DNA of 64,000 nt from Paracoccus pantotrophus (GCF_008824185.1 NZ_CP044426.1:2054501-2118500); one strand, 5' to 3'; shown: positions 1-8,636, counted from the stretch's first letter. Notes: generated by a model from the sequence alone, not told the origin. Program-made: numbers and translations.

Positions 1-256
1 TGCGGAACCGGGCAAGCGCATCTTCGCCCAGGGCCGTCAGATCGCAACCCAGCGCCCGGACGCTGCCCCCCGTGGCCCGTTCGAGCCCGCCCATGAGCAT
101 GAGGAGAGAGGACTTGCCCGAACCGGACGGACCCACCAGCCCCAATGTCTCGCCCCGCGCCACGTCCAGGGTGATGCCTCTCAGGATGTCCACCGGCCCG
201 GCGTTTCCCATCAACGTGAGCCGCGCTTCGCGCAGCGAAACCACCGGCTCCGTCAT
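1..256 (-). CDS. ABC transporter ATP-binding protein, LolD/YbbA-like (C-terminus off window)
   Basis: The leftward gene starts at the ATG complementary to 254-256 and runs off the left edge, so only about 85 residues are visible. They contain the Walker A GPSGSGKSS followed by LLMLMGGLERATGGSV, the spacing typical of the MacB/LolD/YbbA ATPase group. These ATPases power lipoprotein release or export complexes at the inner membrane. It diverges from a TesA-type esterase, the same head-to-head layout as ybbA-tesA in enterobacteria, which supports the YbbA reading. The signature motif and Walker B lie outside the window, so the subfamily is inferred. Confidence 0.85.
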   Translation of the reverse strand, partial: MTEPVVSLREARLTLMGNAGPVDILRGITLDVARGETLGLVGPSGSGKSSLLMLMGGLERATGGSVRALGCDLTALGEDALARFR

Positions 257-320
257 CGCCCGTCCTTCACCTGACCGTCCTGCCTGGGGATATGGGGCCG
301 GGCGGGATTTCCGCAACCGC

Positions 321-971
321 ATGATGGCTACGATGTCCGCGGTTTTCATCGGCCTGGCCATGCTGGCGCTGCCGGCGGCGGCAGGGCCGCTGCAGCTGGT
401 GGCCCTGGGCGACAGCCTGACGCAGGGCTACGGCCTGCCGCCGGACCAGGGCTTCGTGCCGCAGCTGGAGGCCTGGCTGCGGGCCGAGGGGCGCGAGGTG
501 ACGGTGCTGAACGCCGGGGTCTCGGGCGACACCACCGCGGGCGGGCGGGCACGGGTCGGCTGGGCGCTGGCCGACGGGGCGGATGCGATGATCCTGGCCC
601 TGGGCGGCAACGACCTTTTGCGCGGCATCCTGCCCGAGGTCAGCCGCGCCAATCTGGACGCCATCCTGGCCGAGGCGGCCGCGCAGGAGGTGCCGGTGCT
701 GCTGGTGGGCATGGAGGCGCCGGGCAATTACGGCCCCGAATACCGCAGGGCCTTCGATGCCATCTACCCGGAGCTTGCACGGGCGCATGATGTGCCGCTG
801 GCGGGCAGCTTCCTTGCGCCGCTGCTGGAAGGCACGGGCGATCCCGCGGGTCTGGGCGCCTATCTGCAACCCGACGGCCTGCATCCGAATGCCGAGGGCG
901 TGGCGCGGATCGTCGAGGGCCTCGGCCCCGAGGTGCTGCGGTTCCTGGATGGTATCGAAGGGAAGGAATGA
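321..971 (+). CDS. tesA: TesA-type multifunctional esterase/thioesterase (GDSL/SGNH hydrolase)
   Basis: A 216-residue SGNH hydrolase that cleaves esters and acyl thioesters, probably in the periplasm. All catalytic blocks are visible from the ATG at 321: GDSLTQGYGL with nucleophile Ser32, a glycine block (NAGVSGDTTAGG), GGNDLL with Asn97, and DGLHPN with Asp185 and His188. Residues 1-22 are hydrophobic and end in ALPAAAG, a plausible signal peptide. The reading frame stays open upstream to 72, but that part lies antisense to the neighbouring ATPase gene and lacks SGNH similarity, so 321 is preferred. The divergent ABC ATPase is the usual partner of tesA. Confidence 0.9.
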   Translation: MMATMSAVFIGLAMLALPAAAGPLQLVALGDSLTQGYGLPPDQGFVPQLEAWLRAEGREVTVLNAGVSGDTTAGGRARVGWALADGADAMILALGGNDLLRGILPEVSRANLDAILAEAAAQEVPVLLVGMEAPGNYGPEYRRAFDAIYPELARAHDVPLAGSFLAPLLEGTGDPAGLGAYLQPDGLHPNAEGVARIVEGLGPEVLRFLDGIEGKE

Positions 972-1517
972 CATCGGCGCAAGGGGTGCAGGGCAGGATC
1001 CGCACCGGCTTACCCGCCCGCGGAGGTTCCGGCATTGCCCCGGCGCCCTGCCCATGCGGACCACCAGCGCCGCGCCCAGATCCGCCTCCGAGATCCGGCG
1101 ATCGCGCAAGGGGCGGCCCGTGGCCGGTCCTCGCCATGCATCCAGGTATCGGGAAAGGCGCCGATCCCGCCCTTTTGCAGCCGATTCATGCGCTCGGCGT
1201 TCGGGGCCGCCCCTTGCGGTCGCGTCCAGCCTGACCACACCGCGGCCGCAGCCCGGCATCGGTCCTCGCCGGAGGCGCAAGGGGCGCGGCAGGGCGGCCA
1301 GCCCTGCTGCCGCAGGCCGATCCCGGTCGCCCGGTTGCGGTCTGCATGCCTCTGGCGGAGGCGGGAAAACCCGCGGCCTCCTTCAGCCATCCGATCACCC
1401 GCAGCCGCGCCGGTCGGGGCCATCCGCAGCCGCCAGCAAATCGGCCAGCGCCCCGCTCAGCCCAAACGCGCGCCCTATCCTCGGGTTCCGGCATCCGGCG
1501 CGGCGCGGCCATGGCGC
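972..1517. other. Gene-free stretch, possibly decayed coding sequence
   Basis: 546 bases between the esterase stop and the cysteine synthase stop. Several long frames are open on both strands, as expected at this GC content. None has a recognisable domain, a credible ribosome-binding site or consistent codon use. It may be the remnant of a lost leftward gene, but no family can be named. Confidence 0.4.
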
Positions 1518-2597
1518 TCAGCCCATCCGGTAGCCGGGGGTGGATTCGGAAAGCGCGCGTTCCTCCTCGTCCATGTCCTCGGGGATATCCTGGAACAGCG
1601 GTGTGGAGAGATAGCGCTCGCCGGTATCGGGCAGCATGGCAAGGATCACCGTACCGGGCGCGGCCTTTTCGGCGATGCCCATGGCGGCGGCAAAGGTCGC
1701 GCCGCCCGAGATGCCGGTCAGGATCCCCTCGCGCGCGGCCAGCTTTTTCGCCCAGGCGATACCCTCCGCGCCGGGCACCGTGACCAGCTCGTCATAGCCG
1801 CCCTTGTCCAGCGCCTCCTGCAACACGAAGGGGATGAAATCCGGGGTCCAACCCTGGATCGGATGCGGCTCGAAGGCCGGATGGCTGACCGCCGGCGCGT
1901 CCGCCGCACCCCGCTCCTGCGCGATGCCGCTGGAGACCAGGGCGGCATTGGCCGGCTCGGCCAGCACGATCCTGGTCTCGGGCCGCTCCTTGCGCAGGAC
2001 GCGGGCAAGGCCGGTCACGGTGCCGCCCGTGCCATAGCCCGTCACCACGCAGTCGAGCCTGCGCCCGGCGAAATCGCCCAGGATCTCGCGCGCCGTGGTC
2101 GCCTCGTGGATGTCGGCATTGGCCGCGGTCTCGAACTGGCGGGCCAGGAACCAGCCGTGTTCCCGCGCCAGTTCCACGGCCTTGTTGTACATTCCCGTGC
2201 CCTTATCGGCGCGGGGCGTCAGCACCACCTTGGCCCCCAGCAGCCGCATCAGCCGCCGCCGCTCGACCGAAAAGCTGTCGGCCATGGTGACGACCAGCGG
2301 ATAGCCCTTTTGCGCGCAGACCATGGCCAGCCCGATGCCGGTGTTGCCGCTGGTCGCCTCGACCACCGTCTGCCCCGGCTGCAAGGCGCCCGAGCGTTCC
2401 GCCGCCTCGATGATGTTCAGCGCCAGCCGGTCCTTGACCGAGGCGGCGGGGTTGAAGAACTCCGCCTTGACGTAGAGATCCACCCCTTGGGGCGCCAGGT
2501 TGTTGACGCGGATCACCGGCGTGTCGCCCACCGTGTCCAGGATGCTGTCATAGAGCCGCCCGCGACCGGCGGTCGTCCTTGTGCCTTGCGTCGTCAT
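1518..2597 (-). CDS. cysK: Cysteine synthase A (O-acetylserine sulfhydrylase)
   Basis: A 359-residue PLP enzyme that makes cysteine from O-acetylserine and sulfide in the cytosol. The PLP lysine is K55 in NPAASVKDRLA. The substrate loop is TSGNTGIG (residues 82-89) and the phosphate-binding glycine loop is GTGGTVTG. It is longer than the usual 310 residues because of a short N-terminal lead and a C-terminal tail of about 20 residues (ending TPGYRMG). Cystathionine beta-synthase is unlikely because no CBS-pair domain is present. A Crp/Fnr regulator lies 194 bp upstream on the same strand, but nothing shows that it controls this gene. Confidence 0.92.
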   Translation of the reverse strand: MTTQGTRTTAGRGRLYDSILDTVGDTPVIRVNNLAPQGVDLYVKAEFFNPAASVKDRLALNIIEAAERSGALQPGQTVVEATSGNTGIGLAMVCAQKGYPLVVTMADSFSVERRRLMRLLGAKVVLTPRADKGTGMYNKAVELAREHGWFLARQFETAANADIHEATTAREILGDFAGRRLDCVVTGYGTGGTVTGLARVLRKERPETRIVLAEPANAALVSSGIAQERGAADAPAVSHPAFEPHPIQGWTPDFIPFVLQEALDKGGYDELVTVPGAEGIAWAKKLAAREGILTGISGGATFAAAMGIAEKAAPGTVILAMLPDTGERYLSTPLFQDIPEDMDEEERALSESTPGYRMG

Positions 2598-2791
2598 GGT
2601 CCAATTCCCTTGGTTGCAGATGAAGCGGTGATGGTCCGCCGGCGATCGCGATGCCTGGTCGAACCATGAAGAACTCGTGCAGGATCCCCGCGGTGGGCTG
2701 GCGCATGATCGGCATCTTCGGCGACTTCAAGCCGGATGACCAGAAATTCGAGCGGCAGCAGGGCCGAGTTGGCGCATGCCGCGGCCGCGGA

Positions 2792-3481
2792 TCAGCCGCC
2801 CTTGCCCGTCTCGTCCAGGATCAGGGCATCGGGCCGCAGGATGCGCAGGTATTTCCGCCCCGATTCGATGATGCCCGCGCGGCTGAGCTTGGCCAGCACG
2901 CGGCTGACCGCCTCGCGGTTGGCGCCGATCATGTTCGCCATCTCGGCATGGGTCGGCGGATCGGGCACGCGGCACCCCGGCTCAAGCCCGCCATGCTCCA
3001 GCGAGACGCGGAGCAGATAGGCGCGCAGCCGTTCCTCGACATCCAGCGAGGTCAGCTCGTGTACCCGTTCGGTCAGGTCGTGGATCCGCCGGACCAGCCC
3101 GCGCAGCACCGCCTGCCGGACGAGCGGCTGCGTATCCACCAGCCCGATCAGCAGCGGGCCGGGCATCTCCAGCAGGACGCAGGCCGTGCGCGCGTAAAGC
3201 GACAGCGAACGCGGCGTCCCCGACAGCACCGACAGCTCGCCGAAGGCGCTGCCGGAGGCGATCTCGCTATAGACGATCTCGCGCCCGCTCGGCGTCCATT
3301 GCACGGCCAGGACGCTTCCCGACAGGACAAAAAGCACGGAGCTGCCGGGATCGCCCCGTTCAAGGATCAGCTGGCCGCGGGCGACATGGCGGCGGCGCGA
3401 GCCGGCCTCGATTCCGGCCAGAACCTCGCCCGGCAGCCCGGCGAACCACGGCAACTCGGCCAAATCCAGAATCTTCTTCAT
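2792..3481 (-). CDS. Crp/Fnr-family transcriptional regulator
   Basis: A 229-residue regulator. An N-terminal cyclic-nucleotide-binding-type beta barrel (about residues 15-125, with GSAFGELSVLSG in the position of the Crp phosphate cassette) leads into a dimerisation helix and a C-terminal winged helix (PTHAEMANMIGANREAVSRVLAKLSRAGII, about 165-195). There is no N-terminal cysteine cluster, so it is not an oxygen-sensing FNR, and the effector cannot be read from sequence. The start at 3481 is chosen because homology begins with MKKILDL; the frame is open 20 codons further upstream. It diverges from the helical protein gene at 3604. Confidence 0.88.
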   Translation of the reverse strand: MKKILDLAELPWFAGLPGEVLAGIEAGSRRRHVARGQLILERGDPGSSVLFVLSGSVLAVQWTPSGREIVYSEIASGSAFGELSVLSGTPRSLSLYARTACVLLEMPGPLLIGLVDTQPLVRQAVLRGLVRRIHDLTERVHELTSLDVEERLRAYLLRVSLEHGGLEPGCRVPDPPTHAEMANMIGANREAVSRVLAKLSRAGIIESGRKYLRILRPDALILDETGKGG

Positions 3482-3603
3482 CCTTTCCCCATACCATTCA
3501 ATCGTTTGCCTGCGCGGGGCCGGCTTTGTGCGCCCGCGCACAGAACCGCGGCGACGGCTGTGGCAGGATCCGGGTCAACTCCAGCAACCAAAGGGCGTGT
3601 TTC

Positions 3604-4680
3604 ATGTCGAACAGACATTCCGCACCATGTATTGCCAAGGAACCGCTGGCCGCGGCCGCCGGCCTGCTGCGTCAACTGACCATGGCTGCCCTGCATGTGC
3701 AGGTGCGCGCCCGTTTTCAGGGCGATCCGCCGCAGATCGTCGCCAACCGGGCCGGGATCATGGCCCATGCGGCTGTCGATGGTCAGGCCAGCCTGCGCGC
3801 GATGTCGCATTATTGCCTCGAACAGTTGCTGCCGCGCGTCCAGTCGATGATGATTCAGGTCGAGGAGGCCGCCGAACGGGCCGCCGCGCTGGCCGAAACG
3901 TCGGCGGCCGATCTCGTGCCGCAGTTGAACGGCATCGCCGCCAATCTGGAGCAGGCGCGCGGGTCATTGCGCGGCCGCGCCCGTTCGCCGCACAACAGCG
4001 CCGGGATGATCCGGCTGAGCGAGCAGCGGCTCTGGGGCGCGCTGGCGGTCGAGCTGCAGCGGCTCGAAGGCGCCGATGGCCCGATGATCTGCGCCTGCGC
4101 CCGGATCGAGCCCGCCGCGTTCGAGCTTGCCGCGGCGATCGAGGCGTTCCTGGAACGGGGCGACGGCATCGCGCTGGCGCAACGCCACGACCTGGCGCAA
4201 ATCCTGGTCCGGCTGGAAAACCAGGCGGCGGCGACCCTGCTGTCGCGTGACGAGATCGCCCGGCAGCTTGGCCCGATGGCCGGCCGCCTGCCGCAGCTGG
4301 TCGGGCTGCTGGCCGGGCTGTCCCAGGAATACCGGCCGCTGCGCGAGGCCGCGCCACAGATCGCCATGGCCCTGTCCATTGCGACCCAGACCGCCACCCA
4401 GTCCCGCGTGACCCAGCGGCTGGAACAGGCGATGCAGGATCTGTGCCGGCTGCTGGGCGGGCTTGTCACCGACTACCGGGCCCTGGCCCGATCCGCGCAG
4501 CGCCCGCGGGGCATCGCGGCCGCGCGGCAACTGATCGCCGCCGAGGCGCCGCTGTGGCACGCGGCGGCAAAGGTGCTTGCCGACCCGCCGGCCCTGGTTC
4601 CCGATACCCCGGCCGCTTGTTCCGTGGCCCGGATCGAGGGCCGTGCCGGCCTGCACGGCCAGGCAATGGTCAGGGCCTGA
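3604..4680 (+). CDS. Helical protein of unknown function
   Basis: A 358-residue protein without a family I recognise. It is alanine- and leucine-rich and predicted almost entirely helical, with heptad-like stretches such as VEEAAERAAALAETSAADLVPQ that suggest coiled coils. No signal peptide, membrane segment or catalytic motif is evident. The ATG at 3604 gives the first plausible start after a spacer of about 120 bp shared with the divergent Crp/Fnr gene. A perfect hairpin follows about 75 bp after its stop. The divergent position makes control by the neighbouring regulator possible, but this is inference only. Confidence 0.6.
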   Translation: MSNRHSAPCIAKEPLAAAAGLLRQLTMAALHVQVRARFQGDPPQIVANRAGIMAHAAVDGQASLRAMSHYCLEQLLPRVQSMMIQVEEAAERAAALAETSAADLVPQLNGIAANLEQARGSLRGRARSPHNSAGMIRLSEQRLWGALAVELQRLEGADGPMICACARIEPAAFELAAAIEAFLERGDGIALAQRHDLAQILVRLENQAAATLLSRDEIARQLGPMAGRLPQLVGLLAGLSQEYRPLREAAPQIAMALSIATQTATQSRVTQRLEQAMQDLCRLLGGLVTDYRALARSAQRPRGIAAARQLIAAEAPLWHAAAKVLADPPALVPDTPAACSVARIEGRAGLHGQAMVRA

Positions 4681-4754
4681 CGGGTCCGGCCCAGCTTCCG
4701 TGGAAATTTCAGAGCATTTAACCATTTTCTCGTTCTAACGTATCTCTGAAAGAA

Positions 4755-4781
4755 GGGTCAGGATCATGCCGATCCTGACCC
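4755..4781. terminator. Perfect 11-bp hairpin, probable bidirectional terminator
   Basis: Arms 4755-4765 and 4771-4781 are exact reverse complements with a 5-nt loop. The leftward product is followed by a T-rich run. It sits between two convergent units (rightward gene ending 4680, leftward gene ending 4854), where a terminator is expected. Confidence 0.7.
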
Positions 4782-4853
4782 GCATTCCTTCGGATTGTCC
4801 AGCCGCCGCGGAACCGCGCGGGGGCGATGGGCGGGGGCCAGCCGGGGGCGGGG

Positions 4854-5399
4854 CTAATCCTTGCCGTCGCTGCCTGCGCTCATGCCCCGCACGCTCATCC
4901 CGTGCACGCTCATGCCGCGTTCCGGGCCACCGCGCGGATCCAACAGCAACTGCTCGAACATGCCCGAGCGCACGTCCAGGCGGATCGAGTAATCGGCCTT
5001 GTCATAGGACCAGACCATCAGGTCGTCGGGCTGGGGAAGGCCGCGCGCCCCCTCACCCGTCCCCTCGCCCATCGCCTCGGCCGGGGCGGCCTGCGGCGAG
5101 CGCAGCTGCGACATGACCTTCCCTGCATCCAGCCCCGGTCCGTGCACCAGAAACAGCGCCGGGCGCGGCATGACGTGATACAGCCCCTCGAAGGCAAAGC
5201 CGTAGATGCGGGCAAAATTCGCATCTTCGGCCTGCAACTGCCGCTCGAGCAGGCCGGGCGTGCCGCCGCGGGCGCGTGGGAACGGCCCATGCCGGGGATC
5301 GTCGTGCTTGCCATGCGCCGAGGGCGGGCGGATCTGCAAATCCTCGACCACGCGACCGAAAAGCAGCAGGTTCGAGGGGCTCAGCAAGGTCTCGGGCAT
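4854..5399 (-). CDS. Unknown protein, last gene of the YcaO/TfuA cluster
   Basis: A 181-residue protein with no family I can name. The start at 5399 has a good GGAGG five bases upstream. Residues 60-85 (ARIYGFAFEGLYHVMPRPALFLVHG, quoted in part) and 124-152 (DLMVWSYDKADYSIRLDV) look like folded beta-rich segments. The middle is rich in Gly, Pro and Ala. The tail ends in three near-copies of GMSV/A separated by His or Arg. It lies 71 bp downstream of tfuA on the same strand and ends before a terminator, so it is probably co-transcribed with GNAT, YcaO and TfuA. It could be an accessory protein or a substrate of the pair; no leader-peptide signature decides this. Confidence 0.65.
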   Translation of the reverse strand: MPETLLSPSNLLLFGRVVEDLQIRPPSAHGKHDDPRHGPFPRARGGTPGLLERQLQAEDANFARIYGFAFEGLYHVMPRPALFLVHGPGLDAGKVMSQLRSPQAAPAEAMGEGTGEGARGLPQPDDLMVWSYDKADYSIRLDVRSGMFEQLLLDPRGGPERGMSVHGMSVRGMSAGSDGKD

Positions 5400-5470
5400 C
5401 GCAACCTCCGCCGGGAAAGGGAATTTTCCACCGCCGCGCAGGGCTAGGCCTGCGGGCCCGGACCTTCAGA

Positions 5471-6820
5471 CTACGGTGCCGGGCGGCCGCTGTCGATGGG
5501 TTTGTCGCTCGCGCCCGCATCGGGCGGCGGCTGCCCGTCTTTCAGCCACAGCGCATGGTCCCGCGCCAGCGCGGCTTGGAAATGCCCCATATCGCGAAAG
5601 CCGAGGCTGCGGGCGTAATGCTCCAGATCCTCGGGCAGGTCGCGGCCAAGACGGGTGCGGAAATACCAGGCCACCAGCAGCGGCGGCGGCGGCGGCGGCT
5701 CGGAATCCGCGCAGGCAAGGATGCGCTCGCGCAAGGCGGCATAGCCGCCGTCCAGCCGAAGCTGGTCCAGGATCGCCGGCCCCAGCGCCGCGTCGCGGTC
5801 CTGCGCCATCGCCTCGAGCGTCGCCAGCCGGGCCATCAGCCGGTCGAATCCCGCACGGTCCAGCCCGTTTTCCGCCGCCCAGCGGTCGATGTCCTGCCCG
5901 CGCAGCAAGCCGCGCGGCAGGCGAAACTCCAGCGCGGCCTGGGCGATGCGCTGCGGGTCCGGCCCGCATCGCTCGCGCCCGGCGGTCTCGGCGGCGAGGT
6001 GTTGCAGCAGGGCGGCGCGGCGCAGGTCCAGATAGGGCTCGCCCCGCAGGCGCAGCGCATCGAGCAGCAGCGCATCCGCCGCCCCGGTGTCCTGCTCATG
6101 CGCCGCAAGCCAGGGCGCATTGGCCCAGGCCTCGGTCCATTCAAAGGCGAAATCCGGCTCCGGGGGCGGTTCGCCGCGCGCGGCATGGGCCTGGATTTCG
6201 TGCAGCAGTTCCAGCGCATCCGCACGCTTCTGGTCGATGCGGCCGCCGGGCAGCCATGCCGCAAGGCGGTCGCGCATGGCGGGGGGCACCTGCGCCGCGG
6301 CCGCCAGGACGCCGGGCCAGTCGCGCTCTTTGTAGAACTGCGCCTTGGCGGTGGCCAGCAGATGCGCAGCACCCGCATCGTCGACGATGCCCGCCGCCAG
6401 CGCGGCGGCGACGGTGGCACGGATATTGACCATCGGCTCGCTCAGCGCGGCATGGCCGGTCTCTGCCGGTCCATGCAGCAGCGCCACCTCGTCGTCATCC
6501 GTCAGCCGGCCGTCGCGGAAATCCCGGAAGATGCGCCCGACGCCCCGCATTCCGAAAGGCGCAAGCTCGGCGGCGCGCAGGGCGCCCATGCTGGCGGCAC
6601 CGAAGACGGCGATGCGCTGCGAGATCGCCCAGAGCACCTCCTTGTGCCAGACCGCGGGCACGCCGTCGAAACTGCCGTCGATCAGGCCGATCGCCAGGGG
6701 CCGCTGCCGCGCGGCGCGATAAAGATCGCCCTGCTGCGCGGGCGGCAGGAAGCGGATCTGCGGAAAGGCGGCGCGGTCGCGCGCGCGCAGCGAGGGGCCG
6801 GAAAAGACCACCACGCTCAT
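5471..6820 (-). CDS. TfuA-like protein, YcaO partner
   Basis: A 449-residue protein. The N-terminal ~170 residues match the TfuA-like core: VVFSGPSL at the start, then LIDGSFDGVPAVWHKEVLWAI and GAASMGALRAAEL. TfuA proteins work with YcaO cyclodehydratase-like enzymes; in methanogens the pair installs the thioglycine of methyl-CoM reductase, and in Rhizobium they act in trifolitoxin synthesis. The C-terminal ~280 residues are helical with no known domain. The ATG at 6820 overlaps the ycaO stop by 4 bp (ATGA), indicating translational coupling. What it modifies here is unknown. Confidence 0.85.
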   Translation of the reverse strand: MSVVVFSGPSLRARDRAAFPQIRFLPPAQQGDLYRAARQRPLAIGLIDGSFDGVPAVWHKEVLWAISQRIAVFGAASMGALRAAELAPFGMRGVGRIFRDFRDGRLTDDDEVALLHGPAETGHAALSEPMVNIRATVAAALAAGIVDDAGAAHLLATAKAQFYKERDWPGVLAAAAQVPPAMRDRLAAWLPGGRIDQKRADALELLHEIQAHAARGEPPPEPDFAFEWTEAWANAPWLAAHEQDTGAADALLLDALRLRGEPYLDLRRAALLQHLAAETAGRERCGPDPQRIAQAALEFRLPRGLLRGQDIDRWAAENGLDRAGFDRLMARLATLEAMAQDRDAALGPAILDQLRLDGGYAALRERILACADSEPPPPPPLLVAWYFRTRLGRDLPEDLEHYARSLGFRDMGHFQAALARDHALWLKDGQPPPDAGASDKPIDSGRPAP

Positions 6821-8034
6821 GTCGCGGCCTGCCCGGCGGCGCGGGCGCGGGGGCCGGGCCGCCAGCCGGGGTGGTCATGGGGCGCCTCCAGCCCCGGAAT
6901 CACCAGGCGGACGACCGGCAGGTCCAGGCCCGGCTTGCGCAGGTCCACGGCCACCGCCTCGTCGATGCCGACCGCCCGCAGGCGGGACAGCAGCCAGTCC
7001 AGGTCTTCGGCGAAATCCATCGAGACGAACTCTTTCACCGCCGCGAAATCCGTCTCGGGCCGGTGGCTGGCGCGCATCCCGGCGGCCCGCCGCGCCTTGC
7101 GGGACAGTTCCTGCGGGCTGTAGTCCTCCGGGCGCAGATCGTCCCGCGCGCCCGAGATATAGGTGCAGCGCACCTGCGCCGCCTCGGTCAGGGCGCGCAG
7201 CAGCGCGATGGCGCGCGCGGGATGCGCCCCGGCACCGATGCCGTGATGCGATCCCGGCTCGCGCCGGTCCGAGAGCAGGCAGAAGAAGGCCGGCACCGCC
7301 AGGTCGCTGGCCAGCTGCCAGACATGCACGTCGAAACCGGCCCCCTGCATCCGGTCCAGCACCGCACGGCAGGCGGGATCGTCGACGCTGCCGAGATCCA
7401 GCCCGGTCGCGGCGCGGCGTTCGGGCGCCAGCAGGTGCCACAGGGTCGCGGCGTCGCGCTCGACCAGTTCGCAGATGGCATGGCAGGTCGCCTCGATCAT
7501 GGTATTGCCCGAAGCAAGGCCGTTGCTGCTGCAGGGAAAGCACCCGCTGCCGGGGGGCGGCGGCAGGGTATAGTTCGCCCGCACGCATTCGAAGGGCAGC
7601 CAGCACGCCCGGCCCGAGACGAGATCCCGCCCCTCGATCCACAGCATCGGCAGGTCGCGGTGGAACCGGTCCGAGACCCTGGCCAGCCGGTCCATGTCGA
7701 TCATGGCGTGAGAATGGGCCAGCTCGTTCAGGCTGCCCAGCTTCAGCGGCGCCTCGACATGCTCGGCGTGGTAAAGCTCGGCCGCCTCCATCAGGCCCGA
7801 GGCGGTGGCGGCAGCCAGGTCCAGCCCCTTGCCCTGCGACACCGCCAGCGAGCGGGCGTTCGGCCGGCAGACCATCACCACCGGCACGCCGATCCGGTCC
7901 AGCCCGGTGACATCGGCAATGCGGGTGATGCCCATCCGTGCCATCAGCGGCCGGACCCGCGCCACGGTTTCGGCCGGTGCCACGCCGCGGTGGCAACCGC
8001 TGCGATAGCCCTTGATCCCGGCCTCGCGCGTCAG
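6817..8034 (-). CDS. YcaO-like ATP-dependent cyclodehydratase/thioamide synthase
   Basis: About 405 residues of YcaO family. Family-like sequence starts at once (GYRSGCHRGVAPAETVARVRPL), then DVTGLDRIGVPVVMVCRPN, SQGKGLDLAAATASGLMEA and GLASGNTMIEATCHAICELVERD, which holds the E-x3-C-x-x-E-like ATP/Mg region. YcaO enzymes phosphorylate a backbone amide with ATP, leading to azoline or thioamide. No ATG or TTG precedes the conserved part in frame. The likely start is a CTG at 8034 fused to the GNAT stop (CTGA), or a GTG further up inside the GNAT gene. The gene is coupled downstream to tfuA by ATGA. Confidence 0.82.
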   Translation of the reverse strand: MTREAGIKGYRSGCHRGVAPAETVARVRPLMARMGITRIADVTGLDRIGVPVVMVCRPNARSLAVSQGKGLDLAAATASGLMEAAELYHAEHVEAPLKLGSLNELAHSHAMIDMDRLARVSDRFHRDLPMLWIEGRDLVSGRACWLPFECVRANYTLPPPPGSGCFPCSSNGLASGNTMIEATCHAICELVERDAATLWHLLAPERRAATGLDLGSVDDPACRAVLDRMQGAGFDVHVWQLASDLAVPAFFCLLSDRREPGSHHGIGAGAHPARAIALLRALTEAAQVRCTYISGARDDLRPEDYSPQELSRKARRAAGMRASHRPETDFAAVKEFVSMDFAEDLDWLLSRLRAVGIDEAVAVDLRKPGLDLPVVRLVIPGLEAPHDHPGWRPGPRARAAGQAAT

Positions 8035-8507
8035 CGCCGCAATCCTTCGGGCGCCCAGACCATGTCCAGGATCGGCGTGGCATCGGGGTCGATCATGCGA
8101 AAGCCCAGCCGCAGGTAAAGGCCGATGGCCCGGTTGGTCCGCACCACCGACAGCGAGACGGTCCTGCCCTCGCACGCGGCCCGATGCAGCAGGTCGCGCA
8201 GGATCCGCGAGCCGATGCCCCGGCCGCAATATTCCGGCAGCAGCTGCAGCTGGGCCAGGTTGTAGTCGGCATCCCGCTGCGTGACCTGCATCCAGCCGAT
8301 GTCCCTGCCCTCCAGCGTGATGATGCAGGAATCCGCCGCCTTGAACGAGCGCCGGATCGCCGCCCGGCGCATCGGCTCGTCCCAGGCGTCCAGTTGCAGC
8401 ATCAGGGGCCGCATCGCGTCGATATAGATCGCCTCGGCAAAGGGATATTCCTCGGGTCGCGCCGGACGCAGGCCGAATTGCGGGATATGATGCCTGTCAT
8501 ATGTCAT
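8031..8507 (-). CDS. GNAT-family N-acetyltransferase
   Basis: A 158-residue acyl-CoA-dependent transferase of the GNAT fold. Motif A is clear: LQLLPEYCGRGIGSRILRDLL, with the R-G-I-G acetyl-CoA pyrophosphate loop near residue 95. It is followed by SLSVVRTNRAIGLYLRLGFRM, the usual motif B. It is the first gene of the YcaO/TfuA transcript and its stop overlaps the presumed ycaO start. In this context it could acylate the modified product, but GNATs are too diverse to assign a substrate. A TATAAT box lies only six bases before the ATG, suggesting a leaderless message. Confidence 0.88.
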   Translation of the reverse strand: MTYDRHHIPQFGLRPARPEEYPFAEAIYIDAMRPLMLQLDAWDEPMRRAAIRRSFKAADSCIITLEGRDIGWMQVTQRDADYNLAQLQLLPEYCGRGIGSRILRDLLHRAACEGRTVSLSVVRTNRAIGLYLRLGFRMIDPDATPILDMVWAPEGLRR

Positions 8508-8513
8508 GCGGGT

Positions 8514-8553
8514 ATTATAGGCCCGTGCCGGCGGCTGTCACGGGCCCCGTGAC
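8514..8553 (-). promoter_or_regulatory. Leaderless promoter with overlapping palindrome for the GNAT-YcaO-TfuA operon
   Basis: On the leftward strand there is a perfect TATAAT at 8519-8514, a GTGACA -35-like element at 8541-8536 and a 16-bp spacer. Transcription would begin at or next to the ATG at 8507. A palindrome GTCACGGGCCCCGTGAC (8537-8553, one-base centre) covers the -35 and is a good candidate operator. A rightward TTGACA (8578-8583) for the cyclase gene lies 25 bp away. Confidence 0.5.
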
Positions 8554-8636
8554 GCGGCCCGCCGCCGCGATCCGGGCTTGACAGGCCGGGCGGCTGCGCC
8601 TTTCTCGGTGCCATCGAAAGGAGCCTTGGACGAGCC

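Noticed and set aside
972..1517. Long open frames on both strands
   Set aside because: High GC makes spurious long frames common; no domain, start signal or conserved-looking motif was seen.
2651..3679. Long rightward frame opposite the Crp/Fnr gene
   Set aside because: It is the antisense shadow of a clearly conserved leftward gene.
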